Positions 18,703-27,970 of a stretch of DNA of 64,000 bases are shown here, in pieces. Under the pieces are notes generated by a model. It worked only from the letters and a program-made list of their open reading frames with translations. It was not told the origin of the DNA and made no database searches. The position numbers and the translations under genes were made by a program. Source of the DNA: Schaalia odontolytica (GTDB lineage Bacteria; Actinomycetota; Actinomycetes; Actinomycetales; Actinomycetaceae); the NCBI RefSeq assembly GCF_002847525.1, contig NZ_PKKM01000002.1, positions 62,001 through 126,000 on the forward strand, written 5' to 3'. Position 1 is the stretch's first letter; each line of letters begins with the position of its first letter.

Positions 18703-19761
18703 CTACCGGCCACCCACCTTGAGATGCTCAGCCATTCCCTCCAAGCGCATGCCCCAGCGGGACACGAGATCGCCGTCGACCGGGGTGCGATCAATGAGCT
18801 CCTGGTCGGGCTCGAGGCGCCCCACGGGGAGGCGACCACGGTCGGGAATCAGAGGCTCGGTCACGTCCCCCACCAGCAACGAGGCCGTGGCCAGGCCAGC
18901 CGCCCGAGGCACACCGGGCACGGCTGCGGCCGCGGCGACGCCGACCGACAGGCCGACGGACGTCTCGAGCGCGGAGGAGACCACAACTCCGAGCCCGCTC
19001 TTGCGAGCCACTCGCAGCGCGGCACGCACGCCTCCGAGAGGCGCCACCTTGATGATGACCACGTCGGCGGCCTCCTTGCGGGCCACCTCGAGCGGATCTT
19101 CCGCGCGGCGGATCGACTCGTCGGCGGCGATGGGAACGTCCACCGAGCGGCGAACCTCCGCCAGCTCGTCGACCGTCAGGCAGGGCTGCTCCACATACTC
19201 GATGGGCACCACACCGGCGGCGGCTGCCATCGCGGGAATCGCGGCTCGGGCCTCGTCGACCTCCCACGCGCCGTTGGCGTCGAGGCGGATCATCGCCTGC
19301 CCGCCGACCGTCTCGCGCAGGGCGTCGGCGACGGCGGCGATGCGCGCGCAATCGCGGCTCAGGCTCACGCCGGGTTCTGCGACCTTGATCTTGGCGGTGG
19401 CGCATCCACCCGAGGCCTTGACGCGCTCGTAGGCCTCTTCGGGAGAGATGACGGGGACGGTCACATTGACGGGCACGAACTTGCGCCGAGGCACCGGCGG
19501 GAAACGTCGAGCGGACTCGAGAGCGGCTGCCAGCCAGCGCGAGGACTCCACATCGTCATAGTTCCAGAAGGGCGCGGCCTCTCCCCACCCCGCGTGACCG
19601 TGCAGAAGCAGGCCCTCGCGGCGCGTCACGCCGCGGAAACGCGTCGTCATCGCTACCTTGTACACGAGGATGTCGTCGACGCCTTCGAGGGCGTAACGCG
19701 TTTGGCGACTCAAGGTGCGCATGGGGATGCGCATGAGCGTCGGTTGCTGCGCTGCATTCAC
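18703..19761 (-). CDS. menC: o-Succinylbenzoate synthase
   Basis: Enolase-superfamily dehydratase (352 aa) that acts directly after MenD (with MenH) to make o-succinylbenzoate. It shows the KxK catalytic motif in TAKIKVAEPG (about residue 135), metal ligands in MIRLDANGAWEV, YVEQPC and IAADESI, and the second catalytic lysine in VIIKVAPLGG. The ATG follows AAGGAGAG at good spacing. It is the first gene of a menC-menD pair and is transcribed divergently from menB across 345 bp that hold candidate operators. Confidence 0.93.
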   Translation of the reverse strand: MNAAQQPTLMRIPMRTLSRQTRYALEGVDDILVYKVAMTTRFRGVTRREGLLLHGHAGWGEAAPFWNYDDVESSRWLAAALESARRFPPVPRRKFVPVNVTVPVISPEEAYERVKASGGCATAKIKVAEPGVSLSRDCARIAAVADALRETVGGQAMIRLDANGAWEVDEARAAIPAMAAAAGVVPIEYVEQPCLTVDELAEVRRSVDVPIAADESIRRAEDPLEVARKEAADVVIIKVAPLGGVRAALRVARKSGLGVVVSSALETSVGLSVGVAAAAAVPGVPRAAGLATASLLVGDVTEPLIPDRGRLPVGRLEPDQELIDRTPVDGDLVSRWGMRLEGMAEHLKVGGR

Positions 19762-19776
19762 GAGAACTCTCCTTAC

Positions 19777-19896
19777 TTACCGGTAATATTATCGCGCAAC
19801 CTCGCGCTAACGACAAATCTTACACACATCAACTTGTAACCAATTGTGCAGTAAGTGCCTAAAAGTGACAGACTTTCTCAAACGGTTGAACGTTTG
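19777..19896. promoter_or_regulatory. Divergent menC/menB control region with two palindromes
   Basis: Two inverted repeats lie between the divergent genes: TTACCGGTAA (19777-19786), next to a TAATAT -10-like box reading towards menC, and CAAACG-N6-CGTTTG (19879-19896). The rest of the 345-bp gap (19762-20106) is AT-rich compared with its surroundings and has no ORF. A regulator acting on both genes is plausible but not identified. Confidence 0.4.
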
Positions 19897-20093
19897 GAAA
19901 GTGGGCATATCTCGCAGGGCACACTCCCGACTGTCTAGACGGCATATAGAACGGTTACTGCACAGCAGACTTTGTTCCGTGTGGTTAGCTTGCGCACCCT
20001 ATCTCCCACGCATGCCCTTCGTCCCAGATGCGCCGACAACGCCGCCACCCCTCTCGAGCGCGCACGCCCGACGCCTGCCACTGCCTCGTCGAT

Positions 20094-20106
20094 TAGAATC
20101 CGACAC
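20094..20106 (+). promoter_or_regulatory. Leaderless-type -10 box of menB
   Basis: TAGAAT followed by seven bases and the ATG at 20107, with no Shine-Dalgarno sequence between. This spacing is typical of leaderless actinobacterial transcripts and decides the start over the longer upstream open frame. Confidence 0.6.
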
Positions 20107-21087
20107 ATGAGTGCTCTCCCCTTCGTGTCCGATACCTTCGACCCGACCCGCTGGCGTGAGGTCGAGGGATTCGACTTTGTCGACATCACGTACCACCGCG
20201 GCATCTCGCGCGGTCTCGAGGCCGACGGCCGCCCCGAGGGCGCCGACATGCCGGTCGTACGCATCGCCTTTGATCGCCCCGACATACGAAACGCCTTCCG
20301 CCCCGGCACGGTCGACGAGCTGTACCGCGCGCTCGACCACGCGCGCCAGACCTCCTCGGTCGCGGCCGTCATCCTGACGGGCAACGGTCCCTCGGCGCGC
20401 GACGGCGGATACTCCTTCTGCTCCGGCGGCGACCAGAGGGTCCGAGGCCGCGACGGCTACCGTTACGAGGTCGAGGGCGCAGACCCCGAGGCGGCCACCG
20501 CCCAGCGCCGCGAGCAGATCGACCCCGCACGTGCCGGGCGCCTGCACATCCTCGAGGTTCAGCGCCTCATCCGCACGATGCCGAAGGTCGTCATCGCGGC
20601 CGTCCCGGGATGGGCAGCCGGCGGCGGCCACTCCCTCAATGTGGTTGCGGACCTGTCGGTCGCCTCCATCGAGCACGCGGCCTTCATGCAAACGGACGCG
20701 AACGTCGGATCCTTCGACGCCGGCTACGGCTCGGCGCTCCTGGCCCGCCAGGCCGGGGATAAGCGGGCGCGTGAGATCTTCTTCCTCGCCGAGCGCTACG
20801 ATGCTGAAACTGCCGAACGCTGGGGCGTCATCAACCGCGCCGTCCCCCACGCCGAGCTCGAGGCGACCGCCCTGGAGTGGGCCGCGACCATCGCAACGAA
20901 GTCCCCGCAGGCCATCCGCATGCTCAAGTTCGCTTTCAACCTGGCCGACGACGGCCTGGCCGGCCAGCAGGTCTTCGCGGGCGAGGCCACGCGCATGGCC
21001 TACATGACGGCCGAGGCCCAGGAGGGGCGCGACGCCTTCCTCGAGCACCGCGCCCCCCGCTGGGAGGATTATCCCTACTACTACTGA
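20107..21087 (+). CDS. menB: 1,4-Dihydroxy-2-naphthoyl-CoA synthase
   Basis: Crotonase-superfamily enzyme (326 aa) that cyclises o-succinylbenzoyl-CoA. It has the family start FVDITYHRGI..., the oxyanion-hole region YSFCSGGDQRVRGRDGY (about residue 105), VIAAVPGWAAGGGHSLNVVADL (about 165) and the active-site block MQTDANVGSFDAGYGSALLARQ (about 200). The C-terminal FLEHRAPRWEDYPYYY resembles the conserved MenB tail. It carries the extra N-terminal 30-40 residues usual in actinobacterial MenB. The start follows a leaderless-type promoter. Confidence 0.94.
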   Translation: MSALPFVSDTFDPTRWREVEGFDFVDITYHRGISRGLEADGRPEGADMPVVRIAFDRPDIRNAFRPGTVDELYRALDHARQTSSVAAVILTGNGPSARDGGYSFCSGGDQRVRGRDGYRYEVEGADPEAATAQRREQIDPARAGRLHILEVQRLIRTMPKVVIAAVPGWAAGGGHSLNVVADLSVASIEHAAFMQTDANVGSFDAGYGSALLARQAGDKRAREIFFLAERYDAETAERWGVINRAVPHAELEATALEWAATIATKSPQAIRMLKFAFNLADDGLAGQQVFAGEATRMAYMTAEAQEGRDAFLEHRAPRWEDYPYYY

Positions 21088-21091
21088 GTCA

Positions 21092-23647
21092 CTACTGCGG
21101 CTTGCTCCACTTCTGGGTCGCACCGCCGTGGCAGTCCCAGACCGTCAGGCGGTTGCCGTTCGTGTAGTGGTCTCCGTCCAACGTCAGGCACTTGCCTGAA
21201 TGCGGGTTGTAGTACTGGTTGCGCGGCGTGTAGTACCAGGTTTGGGAGGGCGCGCCGTTGCAGTCCCAGAGGTGGGTGTAGGTCCCGTTCTCGGTGCCCT
21301 GGTATTCGAGGTCGACGCACTTGCCCATGACGGAGAGTGTGTTGCCGTCGTAGGTGACGCGCTGGGCGGGAACCGAGGCGCAGTCGTAGAGCTGGATGGG
21401 CGTCCCGTTGGCGGATGCTCCTTCTCGAACGTCCATGCACTTTTGCCCCTGGTTCACAACGTTGCCGTTGCCGGCCGTGTTCTGTCCCATGAAGAGGACG
21501 TCCCAGGCGTGGAGGTTGTCGACGTCGATATCGACGTAGTTGCCCGTCTCGTCGGTGCCGATCCTTGAGCTCAGGGCGACGGCTCGCGTCCCACGCTCAG
21601 TGTCTGGGGTGACCTTGTAGACGGTGCCCGGCGTGGGCGAGTCACCGTAGTGGTAGCGCACGGTGAAGGATCCCGTGTCCGTCACCGAATTACCCGGGTC
21701 GCGCCAGAATTCATCGTTATTGAGCAGGTTGATCAGGTGGATGACGTCCATTCCACCCGAGCGCATGACACGGGCGTAGATCGTGTTTTTCAGGCCGTTG
21801 CGCGACACGTTGTATCCGGGGATCTCCACGATCGAGTCGTCGAGGGGACGCAGGGTCGGCCCGTAGAACAGTTCCTCGTAGCCGGTGGTGACGTCGTAGT
21901 AGCGGGTGATCCACTGCGTCAGTTCCTCGTCCATCCACTTGGTGCGGTCCGGGAAGTAGGCGGCGGCAATCATGCGGTCGCCCTGCCCCATCTCAATGTG
22001 GCTCGCGCCGTTGGCCGCGAGCGCCGCGTCGAAGAGCTGGACGGAGGGAGTGGAGAAGGAGTTGATGTGCAGCTCGTCGAGGTTGATGTACCCGTAGTCG
22101 CCCTCGTCGACGCTGATCGTGACGGTGTGGTCACCCTGGGTGAGATACGCCCAGGTACCTCCCTCGATATTCCAGTGGTCCCAGTCCTTCGTGAGGCCAA
22201 GAAGGACGTTCCGTGAGACGACGCGTCCGTCGACGGAGAAGGTTCGCGCCGCCATGTCTCCCGTGGCGTTGGACCACCGAGGGACGAGGCCGTAGTTGCG
22301 CGAGGCGTCCACGTGGACGCGGAAGGTCACGGAGTCTCCACGCTCGCCGAAGTGGTCGATGAATCCCGTACCTGAGTAATCGCGGTGATCGGTGGCCACC
22401 TGCACGCCCGTGCGCGACACGGTCGATGCTTCAGCCTCGAACCCGGGGCCGTTGTTCCACTTGTTGTTGACGTATCCGGCGACGACGGAGGGCTTGTTCC
22501 CCGACAGGATACGCTGTTGCTGGAGGTAGTTTTGCACTTCCTCGTAGCGTTCGTGGGAGTCCCACATTTCCGTGTACTCGTAGGTCGCGGATCCGGCGGC
22601 CATGTGGTCCATGCCGAAGCCGTCCACCGCGTTCATTCCGACGGGTTTCCCGGTGGCGTCCATGGTCTGATCGATGAGCGTGCCGAAGGCTTTGGGCAAA
22701 TCGACCGGAACGCCTCCGGTTGTCGCCATGCCTCCCTGGTGATCCTCGCTGTGGCCCCAGTCGCCAAGCTGGTCGAGGTGGGTCCCGTCGAACCCAATGT
22801 CCTCGCTCTGGTGGACGTACTGGGAGACGATGTGCGAGCGCCACGCAGGGTTGGATGGGTCCATGATCCACAGGGTGGAGTCCGGACGGTTCGCCAGCAT
22901 TTCGAAGGACCAGGGACTGCCGCTCGAGCGGTAGGTTAGCCTCCAGTCGGGGCTCACCCCGTAGGATTCGTAGCCGTTGAGCGCCGCGTAGCTCATGGAG
23001 TACGGGTAGGCCTCGACGGAACGCCACTGGGCGGCGTTGATGAGTCCTGTGATGGTGTCTCGCGACATTTTCTCCCCGCCCCACGAGGACCAGGTGGGGG
23101 CGACGCCGTTTCCGTCGTAGGGAACCGGTGCCTCGTGGCGGTACATCCAGTCGTAGAACTGCAGGGCGTTGATGTGGTACTTCTGGGCGAGGTCGTCAAC
23201 GATCCTCTGCTGGTCCGCCCCGCTCATACCCTCGGGGTAGGAGTCCAGGAACCCGAAGCGCAGGTAGCGATACGGGTCGGAGGACACATCCAGCGCGGTC
23301 TCGCCCTGCGCGCCGTTGTCCGAGTCGGCTTCGATGACGTAGCCGGTGTAGTCGCGGTCGGGGGCGCTGAACTCCCAGGATGCGCGCCCGTTTCCGTCGA
23401 CGGGCCGATCGTCCGAGGCCATGACCTGTTCGCCCAGGTGCATGAGGCGGAATCGGACGTGTGATGCGCCGGTGACCTGGGCGGTCACATCGACGCTCTG
23501 GTTGGGCAGGTATCGGGCGTTTTCTGTCCAGACGCGCGTGATCTGCGCCTGGGCGTGCGCCAGCGTCACCATCCCGATGATTCCGGCAGCGGTCGCTGCT
23601 GCCGTCGCGACGATCGCTACTTTCGCGGGTAATACTCGCGATTTCAT
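21092..23647 (-). CDS. Secreted GH66 dextranase-like glycoside hydrolase with ricin-type lectin domain
   Basis: An 851-aa exported enzyme. A signal peptide (MKSRVLPAKVAIVATAAATA... AHAQA) is followed by an Ig-like N-terminal domain, then a GH66 barrel from about residue 120 with LQFYDWMYRHEAPVPYDG, the catalytic Asp region GFDGTHLDQLGDWG and the catalytic Glu region YEYTEMWDSHERY. A beta-sandwich module follows, inside the catalytic part, then a C-terminal ricin-B/CBM13 domain (about 720-851) with repeated CxD and QxW motifs. GH66 enzymes are endo-dextranases or cycloisomaltooligosaccharide transferases; with the adjacent importer, hydrolysis of alpha-1,6 glucan outside the cell is the likely role. 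The ATG at 23647 is chosen for AAAGGAA just upstream and the signal peptide. Confidence 0.85.
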   Translation of the reverse strand: MKSRVLPAKVAIVATAAATAAGIIGMVTLAHAQAQITRVWTENARYLPNQSVDVTAQVTGASHVRFRLMHLGEQVMASDDRPVDGNGRASWEFSAPDRDYTGYVIEADSDNGAQGETALDVSSDPYRYLRFGFLDSYPEGMSGADQQRIVDDLAQKYHINALQFYDWMYRHEAPVPYDGNGVAPTWSSWGGEKMSRDTITGLINAAQWRSVEAYPYSMSYAALNGYESYGVSPDWRLTYRSSGSPWSFEMLANRPDSTLWIMDPSNPAWRSHIVSQYVHQSEDIGFDGTHLDQLGDWGHSEDHQGGMATTGGVPVDLPKAFGTLIDQTMDATGKPVGMNAVDGFGMDHMAAGSATYEYTEMWDSHERYEEVQNYLQQQRILSGNKPSVVAGYVNNKWNNGPGFEAEASTVSRTGVQVATDHRDYSGTGFIDHFGERGDSVTFRVHVDASRNYGLVPRWSNATGDMAARTFSVDGRVVSRNVLLGLTKDWDHWNIEGGTWAYLTQGDHTVTISVDEGDYGYINLDELHINSFSTPSVQLFDAALAANGASHIEMGQGDRMIAAAYFPDRTKWMDEELTQWITRYYDVTTGYEELFYGPTLRPLDDSIVEIPGYNVSRNGLKNTIYARVMRSGGMDVIHLINLLNNDEFWRDPGNSVTDTGSFTVRYHYGDSPTPGTVYKVTPDTERGTRAVALSSRIGTDETGNYVDIDVDNLHAWDVLFMGQNTAGNGNVVNQGQKCMDVREGASANGTPIQLYDCASVPAQRVTYDGNTLSVMGKCVDLEYQGTENGTYTHLWDCNGAPSQTWYYTPRNQYYNPHSGKCLTLDGDHYTNGNRLTVWDCHGGATQKWSKPQ

Positions 23648-23790
23648 GGTGTGTTCCTTTTCAAGACATCGTTGTCTACCCCGCGCGTGGGTCGGGCGAG
23701 GACGGAGCACAAATGGCCTCCGTCGAGCGCGCGTGCTGCGTGCGCGCGTCGAGGCGTCGTCTCCTTCGTCGGTGACGAGGCCTATGAAGA

Positions 23791-23821
23791 CCCCCGGGGC
23801 CATCGGTGCCGGCCCCGGGGG
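23791..23821 (-). terminator. Strong GC hairpin after the oligo-1,6-glucosidase gene
   Basis: CCCCCGGGGCC pairs perfectly with GGCCCCGGGGG around a 9-nt loop, 16 bp past the stop of the glucosidase gene. The leftward stem is followed by TCTTCAT. It separates the ABC-importer operon from the secreted dextranase gene, so that gene probably has its own promoter or depends on readthrough. Confidence 0.7.
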
Positions 23822-23836
23822 AATCGTCATGTGGAG

Positions 23837-25570
23837 TTAGCGAATGTAGACGCGAGCCTCCCATTCTCCGAGGCTCTCCGGGATACCCCGGTCCTCCTCG
23901 GACAGGTCGCGGTTGGCCAGGAGGAGGTCCCCGCTCACCCCGCGCGCCGCATCGCCGAGGGAGGCGGGCTGGGAGGAGAGGTTGACGAGGACGGTTGCCA
24001 CGGCCTCGCCGAGGGTACGCCGGTAGGCGAAGACCGCGGGCGAGGGGGTGTCGATGCGCTCAAATGAGCCGGCCGCGATGACGGGCAGGCCGTGGCGGAT
24101 GTCCGCAAGCGCGCGGTAGTAGGCGTACACGGAGGACGGGTCGCCTATCTGGGAGGCGGCGTTGATCTCCGTGTAGTTCGGGGTGACGCCGATCCACGGG
24201 GTGCCGTCCGTGAAACCGGCGTTCTCGTTTCCGTCCCACTGGACGGGGGTGCGCGCGTTGTCGCGGCCGGTGACGGCCAGCCCCGCCAGGACCGACTCGG
24301 GGCTCTCCCCCGACTCCACGGCCTCGCGGTAGTAGCGCAGCGCCTCGACGTCTCGGTAGTCGTCGATACCCCCGAAGACGCTGTTCGTCATGCCGAGTTC
24401 CTCGCCCTGATACACGTAGGGCGTGCCACGCAGCATGTGCAGGGCGGTGGCCAGGGCCGTTGCCGACTCGTAGCGGTATTCCTCGTCGCCGAAGCGGCTG
24501 ACGGCGCGCGGCTGGTCGTGATTGTCCAGGTAGAGGCTGTTCCAGCCGACCTCGCCCTGGGCCTCCTGCCAGGCGCTCAGGCAGTCGGCGAGCTCGCCGG
24601 GACGCAGCGGGCGGGGGTGGAACTTCCCCGCTTCGAGGCCGAGGTCGACGTGGTCGAATTGGAACACCATGTCGAGCTCACGCCGGGCAGGGTCCGTGAA
24701 CAGCAGGACATTGTCGCGTCGCACGCCGGGGCACTCGCCGACAGTCATCGTGCCGCTGCGCCCCTCGAACACCTCGCGGCGCATCTCGGCGAGGTATTCG
24801 TGCAGGCGTGGGCCTTCGGAAAAGTGCGGGAAGCCCTCACCCCACGCGCGCCCGGGGTAGACGACGCCGTCGGGCAGGCCCGGATCCTTCGAGATCAGGT
24901 TGATGACGTCCATGCGGAAGCCGTCGACGCCGCGGTCGAGCCACCAGTTCATCATCTCGTAGACGGCGGAGCGCACGTCGGGGTTGTCCCAGTTCAGGTC
25001 GGGCTGCTTCCTGTGGAACAGGTGCAGGTAGTACTGGCCCGTGGCCTCGTCCCAGGCCCAGGCCGAGCCGGAGAAGAAGGACCCCCAGTTGTTGGGCTCA
25101 GCCCCGTCCTCGCCGCCCACGAACCCGGGTCGCGGATCGCGCCAGATGTACCAGTCGCGCTTCGGATTATCCCGCGAGGAGCGCGACTGGGCGAACCACG
25201 GGTGCTCGTCCGAGGAGTGGTTGACGACCAGGTCCATGACGAGGCGCATGCCCCTCTCATGGACGCTCTCCAGCAGGCGATCGAAGTCCGACAGCGTGCC
25301 GAACAAGGGGTCGATGTCGTAGTAGTCGGCGATGTCGTAGCCGTTATCTGCCTGCGGGGAGGCGTAGATCGGCGAGAGCCACAGGACATCCACGCCCAGG
25401 GACTTCAGGTAGTCGAGCTTGGAGCGGATGCCCTCAAGGTCGCCGAAGCCGTCGCCGTTGGAGTCTTTGAAGGAGCGCGGGTAGATCTGGTAGACGACCG
25501 CGCCCTTCCACCACTCGTCGGGGCCCAGGCCGTTGCCTGCGGGGTTCAGCGCATCGTTACAGAAGAACAT
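23837..25570 (-). CDS. Oligo-1,6-glucosidase / alpha-glucosidase, GH13
   Basis: Cytoplasmic GH13 enzyme (577 aa) of the oligo-1,6-glucosidase/isomaltase group. The conserved regions are all present: MDLVVNHSSDEHPWF (region I), DGFRMDVINLISKDPG (region II, nucleophile Asp), MTVGECPGV (acid/base Glu) and SLYLDNHDQPRAVSRFGDE (region IV). The MDVINL form of region II fits alpha-1,6 preference. It would release glucose from imported isomaltooligosaccharides. Start at 25570 (MFFCNDALN) gives a 14-nt overlap with the upstream GH66 gene; an in-frame start 39 bases further upstream is less likely. Confidence 0.9.
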   Translation of the reverse strand: MFFCNDALNPAGNGLGPDEWWKGAVVYQIYPRSFKDSNGDGFGDLEGIRSKLDYLKSLGVDVLWLSPIYASPQADNGYDIADYYDIDPLFGTLSDFDRLLESVHERGMRLVMDLVVNHSSDEHPWFAQSRSSRDNPKRDWYIWRDPRPGFVGGEDGAEPNNWGSFFSGSAWAWDEATGQYYLHLFHRKQPDLNWDNPDVRSAVYEMMNWWLDRGVDGFRMDVINLISKDPGLPDGVVYPGRAWGEGFPHFSEGPRLHEYLAEMRREVFEGRSGTMTVGECPGVRRDNVLLFTDPARRELDMVFQFDHVDLGLEAGKFHPRPLRPGELADCLSAWQEAQGEVGWNSLYLDNHDQPRAVSRFGDEEYRYESATALATALHMLRGTPYVYQGEELGMTNSVFGGIDDYRDVEALRYYREAVESGESPESVLAGLAVTGRDNARTPVQWDGNENAGFTDGTPWIGVTPNYTEINAASQIGDPSSVYAYYRALADIRHGLPVIAAGSFERIDTPSPAVFAYRRTLGEAVATVLVNLSSQPASLGDAARGVSGDLLLANRDLSEEDRGIPESLGEWEARVYIR

Positions 25571-27128
25571 GGAGCACCTGCCATACGTTGAGGTCGGGGA
25601 GGGAAACAACGGCCTGGCCGTCGACGATGCGCACGTCCAGGGGGATCAGAGTCGAACCCGAGTCGGGATCCGCCGCACACACCCGCGGCACGCGCCCGAA
25701 CAGGGGTTTCAGACGCAGCGTACCGCCTCGCAGCGCAATCACCGGGCGGTGGGGGCCGTCCCATACCGTGTCGGACTGTCCCACGAGGTTGATGAGATGG
25801 ACAACCAGGGCCTCACCCGCGCGGGTAACGCGCCGCCACACGCAACCCGGGGACGCCTCCCAGCACACGGGTGCCGCATCGAAGGATACGTCGATATCCG
25901 CGTTATATGCACCCACGTACGAGGCCGTCACGTCAACAATCCCGGGGTCCACGAGGATCTCGTCGTTCGCGACGAGGAAGTCGTACCAGCTGGCGAGCAT
26001 GTCGAGGGTCTCGTCCTCGGCGGGCATGTTGCGCACGTAGTACGGATCGACGAGGAGTCGGCCGTCTTCTCCGGCGAGGAGCTGCGTGGCACCGTGTGAG
26101 AAGAGCGTCGCCATCGTCAGGCGCGTCGATGCGTCGGCCACATCCCGGGCTGCCTTGTCGTAGATGGACTGGTAGGCCGCCAGGACGACCGGCTTCCCAC
26201 CCCCGACGAGGCGGGCCCTCGTTGCCACCCGAGCCAGGGCCTCGTATGTGGTGACGGGCTCCCAGGGCTCGATATAGACCGCGTCCTGAGGGGCTGCCGG
26301 CGAGGACCAGGTCGGGAAATCGTTGACGTTGTTGAACACGAGCGTCGCGCCGGGCACCGCCTCGCGCACCCCTCGGATGAGCGTGTCGAAGGAGGCGGCC
26401 ACATCGACGATCTCGCCGTCGGGGCGGACAGCCATCTTCGGGTATCCGTACTGGTCGAGGTGGAAGCCGTCGAAGCCGACCTCGCGCGCGGCAGCCGCGA
26501 CGTCTGCGGCGAAGTGCTCAAGCCAGCGCGGATGGGCAGGATCGACGATGCGCAGGAAGTCAGCGAGCGAGTACGGCTCCCCCGCCGCATCCAGCAGGGC
26601 CGCGTCCTCCCACTGCTCCCATTCGTCATTGCCGACGCCATACACGGCCGCGTAGCCGATCGACTGCGCGCCCACCGCCCGCAGCGCCTCGACGAGGGCG
26701 CGCACGGTCGCCAGGGAAATCGGCTGGTCCAGGGCGTCGCGGTATTCCTCTCCCCCGCCCAGCAAGTCGGCGTGCCGATACGCCCAGTCGTAGAACTGGA
26801 TGCCGGTCAGGTGCAGGCGACGCGCGAAACGGGCCACGGCCTCGACGTCCTTTCCCGGGCGGAAAGAGGCGACGAAACCGTAGCGCAGCCGATCCGACGC
26901 CGACGCACACACCTGCACGGCGCTCGACGCACCCGTCGACGGCTGGACGACGCCGTACCCGCCGACGCTCAGGTCTCCCAGGTCGACGAGGCCGGGGCGC
27001 CCGCAGCGAACCTCGCGCACGACCTCGCCCAGGTGGGTGACGACGAGGTCGCCCGGGTGGGAGGCCTCGACGAGGATCGCCTGGCCGGGCAGGTAATCGG
27101 ATTGTGAGGGAAGGAGCAAGGGAGTCAT
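25557..27128 (-). CDS. Cytoplasmic GH66-family glycoside hydrolase (dextranase-like)
   Basis: A 523-aa GH66 enzyme without a signal peptide. After a small beta domain (residues 1-80) the barrel shows RYGFVASFRPGKDVEAV, GIQFYDWAYRHADLLGG, the catalytic Asp segment GFDGFHLDQYGYPKMAV and the catalytic Glu segment YIEPWEPVTTYEALARV. It is a shorter relative of the secreted enzyme downstream and lacks the lectin module. Start ATG at 27128 overlaps the permease stop (ATGA); the open frame upstream is antisense or out of context. Genomic position in an importer operon implies action on imported isomaltooligosaccharides; the exact activity (hydrolase or transferase) is not shown. Confidence 0.85.
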   Translation of the reverse strand: MTPLLLPSQSDYLPGQAILVEASHPGDLVVTHLGEVVREVRCGRPGLVDLGDLSVGGYGVVQPSTGASSAVQVCASASDRLRYGFVASFRPGKDVEAVARFARRLHLTGIQFYDWAYRHADLLGGGEEYRDALDQPISLATVRALVEALRAVGAQSIGYAAVYGVGNDEWEQWEDAALLDAAGEPYSLADFLRIVDPAHPRWLEHFAADVAAAAREVGFDGFHLDQYGYPKMAVRPDGEIVDVAASFDTLIRGVREAVPGATLVFNNVNDFPTWSSPAAPQDAVYIEPWEPVTTYEALARVATRARLVGGGKPVVLAAYQSIYDKAARDVADASTRLTMATLFSHGATQLLAGEDGRLLVDPYYVRNMPAEDETLDMLASWYDFLVANDEILVDPGIVDVTASYVGAYNADIDVSFDAAPVCWEASPGCVWRRVTRAGEALVVHLINLVGQSDTVWDGPHRPVIALRGGTLRLKPLFGRVPRVCAADPDSGSTLIPLDVRIVDGQAVVSLPDLNVWQVLHVLL

Positions 27129-27970
27129 CCTTTCACGGCTCCTGCGGTCAGGCCCGCGACAAAGTGGCGCTGGAAGATCAGGTACACGACGATGACGGGG
27201 AGGATCGCTATGAGGGACGCGGCAAACACGAGCCCCCACTGCGTGGAGTTTTGCCCGTGGAACAGCTGAATGGCGATCGGGAGAGTGCGTTTCGTTTCCG
27301 TCGAAATGACCGTGAGAGCCCAGGCGAACTCATCCCAGGTCGCCAGGAAGGTGAAGATGACGGTCGTCGCCAGCGCGGGCCGTGCCAGCGGCATCGCGAG
27401 GCGCCAGTAGCGGGTCCACACGTTCGCACCGTCGACCTCCATGGCCTCGTCGAGCTCGCGCGGGATCCCCTCGAAGAAACTACGTAGCAGGAACGTGTTG
27501 AGCGCCAAGTTTCCCGACACGTAGAACAGCACGAGGGCCCACAAGTTGTCGATGAGGTGCAGCTGCTTGGTGAGCACGAACTGCGGGATGATCAGCATCA
27601 TCGAAGGAATCATGAGGCCGAGGAGCAGGGCTCGGAAAAACCACTCCTTGCCCGGGAAATCGAAGCGCGCGAACGCGTAGGCCATCATCGAGGAGAGCCA
27701 CACGGCCAGCACCGTCGAGGTCATGGACACGAACGCTGAGTTCAAGGCGTAGCGGGAAAAATCCTGCGTCGTCCACGCCTGCACGAAGTTGTCGACCGTG
27801 CCCGGGTCGGGGATGAACTTCGGGGGTGTCTCCAGGACGTAGGCCTGCGGCTTGAAGGCCGTCGACACCATGTAAGCGAAGGGCAGGATCATGACGATCG
27901 CGCCCACCGTCAGGACGACGAAGCGCAGCGACGTTCCCGCGGCGCGAATCGTCTTACGAGACGTGCTCAT
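27125..27970 (-). CDS. Carbohydrate ABC transporter permease (MalG type)
   Basis: Inner-membrane component of a CUT1 sugar importer (281 aa). Six transmembrane segments are predicted and the cytoplasmic EAA loop reads DEAMEVDGANVWTRYWRLAM near residue 190, which binds the ATPase. It overlaps its partner permease by ATGA. No ATPase gene is in the operon; CUT1 systems of actinobacteria usually share a MsiK-type ATPase encoded elsewhere, which I infer here. Confidence 0.9.
   Translation of the reverse strand: MSTSRKTIRAAGTSLRFVVLTVGAIVMILPFAYMVSTAFKPQAYVLETPPKFIPDPGTVDNFVQAWTTQDFSRYALNSAFVSMTSTVLAVWLSSMMAYAFARFDFPGKEWFFRALLLGLMIPSMMLIIPQFVLTKQLHLIDNLWALVLFYVSGNLALNTFLLRSFFEGIPRELDEAMEVDGANVWTRYWRLAMPLARPALATTVIFTFLATWDEFAWALTVISTETKRTLPIAIQLFHGQNSTQWGLVFAASLIAILPVIVVYLIFQRHFVAGLTAGAVKG

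Noticed and set aside
23648..23830. 61-residue N-terminal extension of the secreted GH66 protein
   Set aside because: It would bury the signal peptide, cross the terminator of the previous gene and lacks a ribosome binding site.
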